Part shown: positions 40,101 to 48,275 of the stretch, piece by piece
Numbering within the stretch: the first letter of the stretch is position 1
Layout: each line of letters begins with the position of its first letter
Source of the DNA: an uncultured Bacteroidales bacterium
GTDB taxonomy: Bacteria > Bacteroidota > Bacteroidia > Bacteroidales > UBA932
Length of the DNA: 64,000 nt
Assembly (NCBI GenBank): GCA_945487035.1
Contig: CALYTI010000004.1
Coordinates: 43,882 to 107,881, forward strand
Direction of reading: 5' to 3'
Made by a program: the position numbers and the translations under genes
The notes under the pieces: generated by a model
The model's database searches: none
Told to the model about the DNA's origin: nothing
What the model saw: the letters and a program-made list of their open reading frames with translations, nothing else

Positions 40101-40335
40101 CTGGTGGGTAATCAACGGAGAGTACCTCCGTCTCAAGCAGGCCCAGCTCGGATGGATTATGCCTTCGAGCTGGCTCCACAAGACTCCATTGAGGAGTCTC
40201 AAACTTTATCTTGCCGGCACCAATCTGCTGACTTTCAGCCATTTCAAATATCTCGACCCTGAGTCTCCGTCCATCAGCCAGGGCCTTTACCCTCAGACCA
40301 GAACCTTCAGTTTCGGCCTCAATATGACATTCTAA
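37174..40335 (+). CDS. SusC/RagA-family TonB-dependent outer-membrane transporter (second locus)
   Basis: A 1053-residue importer. After a signal-like segment (MLYLITLLELLLGEASALAA) come the regulatory-like domain (YSGKVVDENGSPVIGAGIIV), the TonB box region (LEETVVVGYGSRKKDHLTGSV), the plug signature (LVIVDGVERS ... DASAAIYGVQGANGVILITT) and a long beta-barrel ending FGLNMTF. Start 37174 is chosen because it follows the promoter and leaves a good signal peptide; an ATG six codons later is also possible. It heads the plus-strand SusCD locus. Confidence 0.95.
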   Translation: MTFKRGMLYLITLLELLLGEASALAADTVYSGKVVDENGSPVIGAGIIVKGNTAIGTVSDLDGEFLLEAPEGSTLIISALGYKEQTITPKGATGSLTIVLLTDSTMLEETVVVGYGSRKKDHLTGSVATVSSKDLVKAPVASLSNMLTGKVAGLTSIQTSGRPGDDDAKLMVRGINTFNGVSNNGQNIGSNSPLVIVDGVERSMGNINPNDIESISVLKDASAAIYGVQGANGVILITTKKGSSDTPTIQFDASLTATTNTAIPEYLNAKDFMHYRNLAYSMDGLTPPYNSTIQNAVLKNDGSSVFGQTDWFDLVFRPGVQQQYNVSASGSTGKVRYYTSLGMMDQQGTVINTSYSRYNLRTNLDVELARNLSFSTNISAYTTSKNYPGYGMGDQYGFSPLYMCASTAPVIRCTYEDQYVGFHAGTGYSSYYYNPVQALTESGYTRENQYRIDTDYRLKYEFGGVLKGLSVSLFAAYNYGHSVYRSFLQFFEGIGLDEKTMETVNYTSPGIDSSQFNKSFNYNNEWLLRPELNWNIELGRHSISLFAAYEATKFYTENISGSKKGYAASDPVDINLGTEYTDAPVNGSYAYTGHASYIGRLNYAYDGKYLLEAAFREDGTYVFAPENRWGFFPSVSAGWVISKEKFMGRTSAWLDFLKLRASYGLSGNNDATPYLYNSTYAVTSSVNQVYGTTPVVNYYTTNPYVYRNLTWSTTRNINAGLDGTLWGGKLSFELEGFYQLTSGILEYTSGNYPPSLGNYYPSITNSGMVSNTGFEITLNHRNRLGELSYAVGGSFSFARNKVLRKAVTDNYPNYHPVLGAPMGTRYGFHALGLAQTQEQIDEYPGPPSGILRLGDLLYEDYNGDGKLDSNQSINNTDYVRIGYGAIPEINFSFHIDLDWRDFYLTTLWQGVSHCDYVITGYFDSGVLSQTAYSAVFYDGGNTPYYLAEGSWTQDNTDAKYPRLSTVMNGNNAWSSDWWVINGEYLRLKQAQLGWIMPSSWLHKTPLRSLKLYLAGTNLLTFSHFKYLDPESPSISQGLYPQTRTFSFGLNMTF

Positions 40336-40336
40336 G

Positions 40337-42013
40337 ATGAAAGCACTGAAAAGTATAGCCTTTGCTGTGGCACTTGCCGCCACCGTCTCCTGCAACTCTG
40401 ATGTGCTCGGACTCAACAGGACTGACGCCTTCTCGGATATTGCCGTATGGAGTTCGACCGACAATGCCGACCTCTATATCGTGGGAGCCTACAACACCTT
40501 CCGTGAAACCTCGAATGTCGGAGCCTTCGAGAAGAATTTCACCGACGGCATGTCCGATCTCTTCAAGGACACCGGCTGGTACTCCCACGACAACGGGATG
40601 AATATCTCACTTCTTATGGAAACCGGCTTCAACAGTGCCGGAGCCGGTATTTTCGAGTGTTGGGATAACTGCTACAACCGCATCCGCATCTGCAATACAA
40701 TGCTTCTGGACATAGACCGCTACGGTGCCAAGTTCGGGGAGCAATGGTGCGCGGTGCGCGCTGCTGAAGTGCGTTTCTGCCGCGCGTACAATTACTACAG
40801 GCTCGCGAGGGTATATGGCGGAGTGCCGCTTCGCACGGAGCATAGCGGAGCCTCAGGCGGAATAAGCGACGGTGCAGTCGCGGAAGACATCCCTATGGAG
40901 CGCGCCAGCGAGCAGGACACTTACCGCTTCATACTCGAAGACCTCAGCCTGGCAGCGGAATATCTCCCGGAGTTCTGGCCTCTCAAATGGAAGGGACGCG
41001 CAACTAAACTCTCAGCTTGGGCCTTCATTTCCCGCATCGCCCTGTATGCCGAAGATTGGGACCTGGCAAGGCAGGCGGCCGACAAATGCACAGAACTCGG
41101 TGCCGGGCTGGCTCCGGACTACGCGGCCCTTTTCGATGCCACCAAGGGGCAGGACAACAGCAAGGAGGTGCTCTTCGCGACATATTACCTGCAAGGCAAG
41201 CTCGCGCACAACTACGACAGGCGTATGCGTCCTATCGGGGATTCGGACAAATACGGCATCGAGTGCTATGCCTACTTCTGTCCTACCGAGGAACTTGTTT
41301 CTCTCTACGAATGGAGCGACGGAAGCACTTTCAACTGGGATACCTGGCAGGCGGAAGGCCATCCGGACCCGTACAGCGACAGAGAGCCTCGCTTCCACGC
41401 TACCGTGCTCTACCACGGAGCAGAGTGGGACGGGAGGACGATAGATATTACACCTTCGGGAGCAGACCGTTTCTCAGAATTCGAACTGCAGACAGGCAAT
41501 GTGATGGGCTGCACCTGCACGGGCTATTATACACGCAAATATGTGCAGGAAAGCAATTCCAACTTCCCGACCAAATACTCCGACCAGTGCGACAATGTCA
41601 TACGCTATGCAGAGGTTCTGCTCAACAAGGCCGAAGCCTGCGCAATGCTTGGCGAAATCAATGAGGGAGCCGCAGCCTTGAACGAGGTTCGGGCAAGAGT
41701 CGGCCTGCCTGCAAAGGCTCCCGGCAGCAAGGAGGAACTTATGGACCTTGTGCGCCGCGAGCGCTGCGTAGAGCTGGCGGGAGAAGGTCTGCGCTACTGG
41801 GACCTTCGCCGCTGGAAGCTGGCAACTTCCGTGATTGACGGCAAGAATGTCACCGGCATCAAGGTCACCGGCACTCCGGGGGCCTACACTTACACCAGAG
41901 TTGATGCAGACGGAGGCGCGAAGCGTATTTTCCCCGAGAAATATTACTATTTCGCAATCCCTGCAGCAGAAACATCCAACAACAAACTTTGCAAACAGAA
42001 TCCTTTATGGTAA
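40337..42013 (+). CDS. SusD/RagB-family glycan-binding lipoprotein (second locus)
   Basis: A 558-residue surface lipoprotein (Cys19, ATVSCNSDVLG). The SusD C-terminal blocks are DNVIRYAEVLLNKAEACAMLG, VRARVGLPAK and VRRERCVELAGEGLRYWDLRRW. It starts one base after susC's stop and its last seven bases overlap the next gene. Compared with the SusD at 27737 it has the same length and order of blocks. Confidence 0.93.
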   Translation: MKALKSIAFAVALAATVSCNSDVLGLNRTDAFSDIAVWSSTDNADLYIVGAYNTFRETSNVGAFEKNFTDGMSDLFKDTGWYSHDNGMNISLLMETGFNSAGAGIFECWDNCYNRIRICNTMLLDIDRYGAKFGEQWCAVRAAEVRFCRAYNYYRLARVYGGVPLRTEHSGASGGISDGAVAEDIPMERASEQDTYRFILEDLSLAAEYLPEFWPLKWKGRATKLSAWAFISRIALYAEDWDLARQAADKCTELGAGLAPDYAALFDATKGQDNSKEVLFATYYLQGKLAHNYDRRMRPIGDSDKYGIECYAYFCPTEELVSLYEWSDGSTFNWDTWQAEGHPDPYSDREPRFHATVLYHGAEWDGRTIDITPSGADRFSEFELQTGNVMGCTCTGYYTRKYVQESNSNFPTKYSDQCDNVIRYAEVLLNKAEACAMLGEINEGAAALNEVRARVGLPAKAPGSKEELMDLVRRERCVELAGEGLRYWDLRRWKLATSVIDGKNVTGIKVTGTPGAYTYTRVDADGGAKRIFPEKYYYFAIPAAETSNNKLCKQNPLW

Positions 42014-42396
42014 AGACTAAATCGATATTGCTCTGCCTTGCGGCAGCACTCTGCCTTAGCTCCTGCGTCGAGGCTGACCCTGAATTCGTCCATACCGACA
42101 ACAGGATTTCCACGCTCTACTGCGTGTCAGCCTGCTCCTCCAACCAGTCGGTTTCCGGAGTAATATACGAAAACGAGGAGGAGGGCTACGGACAGATTCT
42201 GGTGACAGTGCCTGCCGCCCAGAAGAAATTCATTGACATCACACACTGCAAGCTGCGCGCTGAGATAGGCCTGGACGCCTTTATGGTACCGCCGCTTACA
42301 GGCTATCAGGACATATCCGGAGACGGTATCATAGTAACCGTTGTCCAGAAAAGCAACCGTACAACAAGAAGTTACAGAATAAGAGGAAGCTATTGA
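42007..42396 (+). CDS. Small lipoprotein of the SusCD locus
   Basis: A 129-residue protein with lipoprotein signal MVKTKSILLCLAAALCLSSC (Cys20). The mature part of about 110 residues is predicted beta-rich (STLYCVSACSSNQSVSGVIYE ... ISGDGIIVTVVQKSNRTTRSY) and resembles one small Ig-like domain such as those at the N-terminus of DUF5018 proteins. I do not recognise a named family. It overlaps susD by seven bases and precedes the DUF5018-like gene by one base. A glycan-binding accessory role is an inference from position. Confidence 0.7.
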   Translation: MVKTKSILLCLAAALCLSSCVEADPEFVHTDNRISTLYCVSACSSNQSVSGVIYENEEEGYGQILVTVPAAQKKFIDITHCKLRAEIGLDAFMVPPLTGYQDISGDGIIVTVVQKSNRTTRSYRIRGSY

Positions 42397-42397
42397 T

Positions 42398-43960
42398 ATG
42401 AAAGCAATTGTAAAATTTTCCGCGCTGGCGGCTGCCATTGCATCCCTGGCCGCAGTATCCTGTAAAAAGGAAGAGGACAAGCCTCAGAAAGAGCAGTATG
42501 AGGCTGATATCATCATCTCCTTCACTGCCAAGAATCCGGCAGGAACGGTATTTCAGGGCGAAATAGGCAAGGATACGGTTTATCTCAAAATCAACCCTTA
42601 CCTGGACCCGGAAGAGGAACTCAAGGGCTGTGTTCCTACTTTCTTCATCTCAAGCGGAGCTTCCGTTGTGCCTGATGCCAGCGAGCCTCAGGATTTCGGA
42701 GTGAAAGGCGGAGTGAAATATACTGTCACATCCTACGACGGAGCCAAGGTCCACGAGTATATCGTAACCTGGAAGGCTTCCGACAAGAAACCGTACGGCG
42801 AGGGTTTCAGCTATTGCGAAATCACAGACGGTGTCAATGCAGACAACAGCAACACTGCTGACGGCCCTATGGGCGGAGTCACCCCATTCAACACTCTCGG
42901 CTGGGAAGGCACCCGTATGGACTACTATCTGCCTGACGGAAGCGGAGAAAAGGATTCAAAGCTCTATGGAGACCTGGACTGCTACATCGGCTACTGCGGC
43001 AAGCACATTGTGCTCTTCTCACGCAGATATGCTCTTGAAGGCGACACTCAGAATGCAACCAATGTGGTCCACCGCGACCGACTTACCCCGGAAGGAAAAC
43101 TCAGCCTCGGAAGCATCGATGTCACCCTGATGCAGACTCTTGCCAATGACTGGTACGGACATCTGGTCGCAGTGGTGGACAAGGGAGACATAAATGAGAT
43201 ATACTATTGGACAGATCCGTTCAAGGACCCTGTGCTTCTGGGCACCACCACCGCCAACCTCACTCCTTTTGCCGGAGATAATGAGGATTGCGGCAACAAC
43301 CTTCAGGTTGCGGGAGATATTACGGCGGATGCCTATATCACCGCGCAGGCTCCACGCAGCGCCGAAGGCGAGCATTATATGCTTACAGTCAAGGGAGGAG
43401 TACTGTCTTCTGAGGTTGAAATCATAGCAAGCGGATATGAGAGTGACGATACCGGCGGATGGCAGATGATTTCCATTGCAAGCGACACCATCCCTTGCGA
43501 AGAGCCGGACTACATTCTCTGCGACAACACCGGAGAACTTGGTGCCAACCACGGCAACCAAATCTATATCAATACTTTCGACGGCATTACCATAGGCGAG
43601 GTAGCAAACCCACTGCTGCAGAACAATCTGCAGACCTGGTGGGTGGGCAACGGTCCTTCTCTCTACCGCACGGGAGCTCACCGTCCTTATGTTTCCGCAA
43701 TGCTCATCAACGGCAAGCAGTACGCCCTCTTTGTGGGAGGCTCAATGTGGTGGCAGGCTATGGCTGTGCTTGAATATGATATGGACCTGAGCACACTCGC
43801 ACACGAGAATGCCAATGTGGCCGCCTACACCGGAACCGTGGGCTGGAGCTACGGCGGACTCGGTGCCTGGTATTGGGACCGTGAAGAGGAAGCCGGCTAT
43901 GTCGCCGCCTGGTGGGGCCGTGCCGGTCTGGTAACAAGAAAGCTCACCTGCTATGAGTAG
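42398..43960 (+). CDS. DUF5018-like surface lipoprotein (second locus)
   Basis: This 520-residue lipoprotein (Cys22, AVSC) continues KKEEDK directly after the cysteine, which fits the Bacteroidetes surface-export signal of Lys followed by acidic residues. An N-terminal small beta domain (DIIISFTAKNPAGTVFQGEIG) is followed by a second (GVKGGVKYTVTSYDG), then a large domain with many aromatic strands ending in GAWYWDREEEAGYVAAWWGR. No catalytic motif is seen. It corresponds in position and plan to the gene at 26026-27726. Confidence 0.65.
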   Translation: MKAIVKFSALAAAIASLAAVSCKKEEDKPQKEQYEADIIISFTAKNPAGTVFQGEIGKDTVYLKINPYLDPEEELKGCVPTFFISSGASVVPDASEPQDFGVKGGVKYTVTSYDGAKVHEYIVTWKASDKKPYGEGFSYCEITDGVNADNSNTADGPMGGVTPFNTLGWEGTRMDYYLPDGSGEKDSKLYGDLDCYIGYCGKHIVLFSRRYALEGDTQNATNVVHRDRLTPEGKLSLGSIDVTLMQTLANDWYGHLVAVVDKGDINEIYYWTDPFKDPVLLGTTTANLTPFAGDNEDCGNNLQVAGDITADAYITAQAPRSAEGEHYMLTVKGGVLSSEVEIIASGYESDDTGGWQMISIASDTIPCEEPDYILCDNTGELGANHGNQIYINTFDGITIGEVANPLLQNNLQTWWVGNGPSLYRTGAHRPYVSAMLINGKQYALFVGGSMWWQAMAVLEYDMDLSTLAHENANVAAYTGTVGWSYGGLGAWYWDREEEAGYVAAWWGRAGLVTRKLTCYE

Positions 43961-45248
43961 AAACTCTGCTGCATTTATTCTGGCGGCCGTGCTTCTGGGC
44001 TCCTGCGCATCGAAGCAGCCGCCGGAGATTCCGATAATTATCCCCGACATCCCGGTTGAAGTACCCGAGGTGTCGGTGGACCGTTCCGACTATGTCAAGT
44101 CCGCCTGGGCCCTTGCGATGATTAACGTAAACAGGCTCAATACCAGGGAGTTGGTTGAGTCCGAGCTGAGCAAGGCCCGGAAGTACGGGCTCAATGAAAT
44201 CTGGCTCGAAGTCAAGCCTTCCACCGGTCATGCTCTGTGGCAAAGCGAAGTTCTGCCGCGTTTCGAAAGCTGGGGAGAACAGGTCGTTCCTGAGGGTTAC
44301 GACTACCTGGGCACGGTGCTGGAAGTGGCCAAAGAACAGGGTATGGAGGTGATTGCCTGCGTCAATACCCTCGGTTTTGCCTGCACACAGACGCACAGCG
44401 GGCTGCTTTATGAGGACCCGAGCTGGGAGGGGCATACCCAGGCAAAACTCGTGGACGGAGCCGTTGTGGACATAATGGATTTGGATATGCCGGCCGAAGA
44501 CGGGGCTATGCTTGAGCCTTCATCACCGAAAGTGCAGGACTTCGTGGTATCCTATATTGACGAGCTTTGTGCCAACTATCCGGACCTTAAGGGCGTGTGC
44601 CTGGACTACTGCCGCTATGCCGGAGGGGATTTCGGCTTCAGTGAGCTTGCGATGGAGCGTTTCCGCCTTTACAGCGGCAACAATACGGCAACGGTTTCCG
44701 ACATAATGGATGCCGACGGCAACAAAGGCCCTCTGTATGCGCAGTGGATAGAATTCAGGTCCATGACCATACATAATCTTGTCGAGAGGCTCAGCAAGAC
44801 GGTGCACTCGCATTCGATGGAGCTTATTCTCTGGGCATCTGCAGATTGGGAGTCCCGATACCTGTACGGGCAGAACTGGGCAAGTACCGAGTACCGTCCG
44901 GAGCCTTCGTTCGTTTATACGGCAAGCTACAACAAGACGGGCTTCGCGGAGCTTCTGGACGCTTTCTGCATTGGGGCATACAGCAGCTATCTCTACGCCG
45001 ACCAGAGCTATTATTCGGTTGAGGGCTATATGGACCGCTACCCCAAGTACATTAAGGATGCCACCAAGGTGTACGGTTCGTTCGCATGCTATGAGTACAA
45101 GAACCGTGAGGATATGGCTACTGCCGTGGAAATGTGCCTTACCAAATCAGAGGGTTTGATGGTTTTCGACCTCTGTTACCTCACCCAACTCAAACACTGG
45201 TACGGACTCTACGAAGGCCTGCAGAACTCCAATGCGCTGAAAAAATAG
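43953..45248 (+). CDS. GHL10 (DUF187-like) TIM-barrel lipoprotein (second locus)
   Basis: A 431-residue lipoprotein (Cys18, LLGSC) with a Pro/Val/Glu linker and then a barrel: KSAWALAMINVNRL, GLNEIWLEVKPSTGHALW, MEVIACVNTLGF and the conserved LKGVCLDYCRYAGGDF. This last block corresponds to GIFLDRARYDG in the paralogue at 24584; both keep LD-x2-RY, so the Asp and Arg-Tyr are candidates for the active site. Its ATG overlaps the upstream gene by eight bases. It ends the plus-strand locus. Confidence 0.8.
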   Translation: MSRNSAAFILAAVLLGSCASKQPPEIPIIIPDIPVEVPEVSVDRSDYVKSAWALAMINVNRLNTRELVESELSKARKYGLNEIWLEVKPSTGHALWQSEVLPRFESWGEQVVPEGYDYLGTVLEVAKEQGMEVIACVNTLGFACTQTHSGLLYEDPSWEGHTQAKLVDGAVVDIMDLDMPAEDGAMLEPSSPKVQDFVVSYIDELCANYPDLKGVCLDYCRYAGGDFGFSELAMERFRLYSGNNTATVSDIMDADGNKGPLYAQWIEFRSMTIHNLVERLSKTVHSHSMELILWASADWESRYLYGQNWASTEYRPEPSFVYTASYNKTGFAELLDAFCIGAYSSYLYADQSYYSVEGYMDRYPKYIKDATKVYGSFACYEYKNREDMATAVEMCLTKSEGLMVFDLCYLTQLKHWYGLYEGLQNSNALKK

Positions 45249-45263
45249 GGGTGAGGGATGATA

Positions 45264-45298
45264 CCAAAAAAAGAGGTCGACCGGATGGTCGACCTCTT
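45264..45298 (-). terminator. Intrinsic terminator of the tRNA-Lys pair
   Basis: AAGAGGTCGACC pairs perfectly with GGTCGACCTCTT around a four-base loop (45271-45298), and on the minus strand the stem is followed by a run of T's (complement of A's at 45264-45270). It ends the tRNA transcript and also blocks read-in from the plus-strand GHL10 gene. Confidence 0.85.
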
Positions 45299-45299
45299 G

Positions 45300-45372
45300 T
45301 GCGTCCTTAGGGATTCGAACCCTAGACCCACTGATTAAGAGTCAGTTGCTCTACCAGCTGAGCTAAGGACGC
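45300..45372 (-). tRNA. tRNA-Lys (anticodon CTT)
   Basis: Cloverleaf on the minus strand: acceptor GCGTCCT/AGGACGC with discriminator A, D-arm GCTC...GAGC, anticodon stem ACTGA/TCAGT with loop CTCTTAA, and T-arm TAGGG-TTCGAAT-CCCTA. No encoded CCA. It lies 11 bases from the second tRNA-Lys gene. Confidence 0.95.
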
Positions 45373-45383
45373 AAACTGTCAAG

Positions 45384-45456
45384 TGACCCGTTCGGGGCTC
45401 GAACCCGAGACCCCCACATTAAAAGTGTGATGCTCTACCGACTGAGCTAACGGGTC
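45384..45456 (-). tRNA. tRNA-Lys (anticodon TTT)
   Basis: Cloverleaf on the minus strand: acceptor GACCCGT/ACGGGTC with discriminator A, D-arm GCTC...GAGC, anticodon stem TCACA/TGTGG (one T-G pair) with loop CTTTTAA, and T-arm TCGGG-TTCGAGC-CCCGA. No encoded CCA. It is transcribed first, followed by tRNA-Lys(CTT), so both lysine codons are served by one transcript. Confidence 0.95.
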
Positions 45457-45477
45457 CTCCGTTCCCGAAGGGGATTG

Positions 45478-45508
45478 CAAAGGTAGTAATTATTTTGGAA
45501 AATACAAA
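45478..45508 (-). promoter_or_regulatory. Textbook Bacteroidetes promoter of the tRNA-Lys pair
   Basis: On the minus strand TTTG (45508-45505), a 19-base spacer and TACCTTTG (45485-45478) match the TTTG-N19-TAnnTTTG consensus exactly. The first tRNA begins 21 bases downstream of the -7 box. Confidence 0.85.
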
Positions 45509-45526
45509 CTATTCGAAAAAAATTTC

Positions 45527-46399
45527 TCAAAAATCATACTTCTTTCCGGTCAGCTGCTCTATGGCCTCAAAACTTCCCAAATCGCTCCACAGCCAATGTG
45601 AAGGTGCAACCTTGACGCAATCAGCCTTTTCCATCACCGCATAGTCAATGGAAATCTTTTCGCACTGAGGGAAAAGCCGGCCGAGTTCACAAGCCTCCCT
45701 TTCCGTGTAGAGCGAAGGCTGGAGTTCATCCATAAGAGCTGCTATTCCGGGAGCGAATTTACGCAACTGGGAAATCATAGTCCCGACCCGGTACATAAAA
45801 ATTCCCGCATTCCAGTAGTAGCCACCGGCCCTAAGATACTGCCGGGCAACTTCCACGCTCGGCTTTTCTTTAAATGCTTCGACAGAGACTATCCCCTCCC
45901 CTTTCCGGGCCTTGATATAGCCGTAATCAGCAGAAGGTCTGGTCGGCTCTATTCCCACAGTGATGATACTATCAGCTCCGTCGGAATCAAGTTGCCTCAG
46001 AGCAGGCCTAATAGTGCCGGCAAATGCCTCGTAATCAGGAATATATGCATCCGAAGGGCATACCACCACCCTCGCAGAAGGGTCGCGCAGCGCTATCTTC
46101 CAGCTGACATAGGCAATGCAGGGGGCGGTGTTCCGGCCCACAGGCTCAAGCAACACCTGCCCGGAAGGGATGTCGGGAAGCTGTTCGGCCACAAGGGAGC
46201 TGTAGCGCTCGGATGTCACTACCCAGAAATGCGCCTGCGGGTCCACAACCCTGAACCTGTCATAAGTCTGCTGTATCAGGGTTCTGCCGCAATCCGTAAG
46301 GTCCAGAAACTGCTTGGGCCGCTCCGGAGTGCTGAGAGGATAGAGCCTGCTGCCCACGCCTCCTGCCATTATCACAATATGAGTGTTTCTATTCTCCAT
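45527..46399 (-). CDS. manC: Mannose-1-phosphate guanylyltransferase, short form
   Basis: The enzyme makes GDP-mannose from mannose-1-phosphate and GTP. The 290-residue product has the nucleotidyltransferase signature MAGGVGSRLYPLSTPERPKQF near residue 11, LLEPVGRNTAPCIA near 83, PSDAYIPD near 115, FKEKPS near 178 and WSDLGSFEAI near 270. It ends about 18 residues after that block, whereas most relatives continue some 50-70 residues, so the C-terminal region is short. It overlaps the GH26-like gene by 11 bases and is the last gene of the glp block. Confidence 0.88.
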   Translation of the reverse strand: MENRNTHIVIMAGGVGSRLYPLSTPERPKQFLDLTDCGRTLIQQTYDRFRVVDPQAHFWVVTSERYSSLVAEQLPDIPSGQVLLEPVGRNTAPCIAYVSWKIALRDPSARVVVCPSDAYIPDYEAFAGTIRPALRQLDSDGADSIITVGIEPTRPSADYGYIKARKGEGIVSVEAFKEKPSVEVARQYLRAGGYYWNAGIFMYRVGTMISQLRKFAPGIAALMDELQPSLYTEREACELGRLFPQCEKISIDYAVMEKADCVKVAPSHWLWSDLGSFEAIEQLTGKKYDF

Positions 46400-48275
46400 A
46401 CATCAGTTCAAATCCTTTCTTGAATGATTCGAGGGTCTGAGGAGCGTCAAGGCGCAGGTAGTTGACCGTATTGCCGTCCGAGTCGTAATCGTTGCAGTCG
46501 AACCATACCCCGCCCTTGAAAGGTTTGAGGTAGGAATCATAGGCCGCAAACTCCCTGAACATATCGTAAACCCAGGTGGCCTGCTCATCGGCATAACGCA
46601 TTTCTTCCCCGCTGGTTGCTCCCCCGCTGCCGCAGGCAAACTCGGAAATTATCCAAGGCATTGAGCCGAAAATGGCCGAATTCTCGTTGAATACCTGGCT
46701 GTAGCAGCTTCTGAAGGAATTCAGAGGGAGGCTGTTGCCCATCACATAATTGGTTGCGCCGAGCACCTGGACATACTCATTGCCCGGATAATAAGCCAAA
46801 TCTTCGCCCCAATTGGAATATGGACAGCTGTCTGCTATAGGATTGAATATCCAGATGCAGTTGTCCACTCCTTCCTCTGTGAAAATATCATAAATATGCC
46901 TCCACACCTGAATGAAAAGCTCCGGGTCAACAAGTGTCATCATTCCGCAGTAGCTGGTCCAGTCGGAGTTCATCTCATTGTTCAGGCGGAAGAGCACAGG
47001 CTTGCCGTATTCTTTGATTTGCGAGCAGAGAGTCCTGAAATAGGAATCGTATTTGCCCTGCAGCACCCCGAACATAGGAGTTGAGACATTGGTGGTGTTG
47101 GAAGCGCTCACATTGTTGTTGTTCATCGTAATCTGATAGGTGAACTGGAGCACGGGCTTGCCGTTGAAACCGTCTCCTCCGGCGAATTCCCGGGCCAGGG
47201 AAAGAGGAAAATAATGATGGGTACCATACCACCCCAGATGGGTGTAGGTAGGCATTATCTCATAGCTTCTGCCGAATACGGATTCCAGATAATCTTTCCT
47301 TTCACGGATTTTGGTCCGCATAGTCTCCAGATTCTCATCGTTGTCGCCCGGCATACTGAAACTGAACACTCCGAAATCGAAGGTCTTCTGGTCGAGCAGT
47401 TTCTGATAGTATCTGGCAGTCTCTTCGTTCCAGTGAGGGTTAGGCAGAGGCTCCTGCTGCGGCATATAGTTCTTTGAACTGCCGTAGGTACTAAAAATCG
47501 AAAGGGACTGCAGCACAGCATCGAAATTGCCTATCAATTTCTGATTGGCGGCCTTCATCACGATGAAAACGAATTTGGACCATTGCCCGAGAGGCCGCAC
47601 GAGGGCTATTTTGTAGTAAGGCTTGTCGAGGCCCCTTGCGTTGATCGAATAAATGGTGGTGCTGCAGCCGGGAAGCAAGTCTTCGCTGTCAACAACCCTC
47701 TCTTCAAAATAGGCGAAGCCGTTGCTGCTGACATAGTTCTTGTTGGCAATGTAACGGCTTAGCCATTCTCCGGTATAAATTCCGTAATAATATTCGTTGG
47801 GAGTATAAGGTTTGACCCTCTCCAGGGTAATCCTTATGCTGAGCTCTTCGGACTCGAATTTCTGGGCATACTTCGGCAGGGTATAGTCCGCTTCCAGACC
47901 GAGTGAAGACGGGTAGGAGAAAGCATAGCCGTCGGCTTCCGAAACGAAACGCACATAATCCTCACCCACAAACTCATAGCGGAGGTCGGCGCTCGGCCTG
48001 CGCAGGCTCTTGTCATAGCCACCGGCAGGCACTCCGTCAACAAGCCACTTCATATACTTCACATCCGAGGCAGAAGCTATGCTTCCTTCGTGGGCGAATT
48101 TGTCCGACCAAAGGGCGGCAACGGATACGGAGTCCGCAAAATAGCCTTCCGGGATCCTGACTTCAGTGGTATCCGAAGGCTCAACCCCGCCTCCCGGCGG
48201 AACATCTTCATTCACCGGCCTGCAGGAAAAGAGCAGGGCAAGACAGAGAATGGATACTGTAAAGCTACTGCGCAT
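46389..48275 (-). CDS. GH26-like glycoside hydrolase lipoprotein
   Basis: A 628-residue lipoprotein (MRSSFTVSILCLALLFSC, Cys18). An N-terminal region of about 270 residues of unknown fold precedes a TIM barrel resembling GH26 mannanases: PVLFRLNNEMNSDWTSYCG gives the acid/base Glu, and MPWIISEFACGSGG gives the nucleophile Glu about 130 residues later, the spacing expected of GH26. The substrate is unproven; mannan would fit the downstream manC. I start at 48275, since the longer frame runs far into glpC. It overlaps glpC by 11 bases and manC by 11. Confidence 0.75.
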   Translation of the reverse strand: MRSSFTVSILCLALLFSCRPVNEDVPPGGGVEPSDTTEVRIPEGYFADSVSVAALWSDKFAHEGSIASASDVKYMKWLVDGVPAGGYDKSLRRPSADLRYEFVGEDYVRFVSEADGYAFSYPSSLGLEADYTLPKYAQKFESEELSIRITLERVKPYTPNEYYYGIYTGEWLSRYIANKNYVSSNGFAYFEERVVDSEDLLPGCSTTIYSINARGLDKPYYKIALVRPLGQWSKFVFIVMKAANQKLIGNFDAVLQSLSIFSTYGSSKNYMPQQEPLPNPHWNEETARYYQKLLDQKTFDFGVFSFSMPGDNDENLETMRTKIRERKDYLESVFGRSYEIMPTYTHLGWYGTHHYFPLSLAREFAGGDGFNGKPVLQFTYQITMNNNNVSASNTTNVSTPMFGVLQGKYDSYFRTLCSQIKEYGKPVLFRLNNEMNSDWTSYCGMMTLVDPELFIQVWRHIYDIFTEEGVDNCIWIFNPIADSCPYSNWGEDLAYYPGNEYVQVLGATNYVMGNSLPLNSFRSCYSQVFNENSAIFGSMPWIISEFACGSGGATSGEEMRYADEQATWVYDMFREFAAYDSYLKPFKGGVWFDCNDYDSDGNTVNYLRLDAPQTLESFKKGFELMYGE

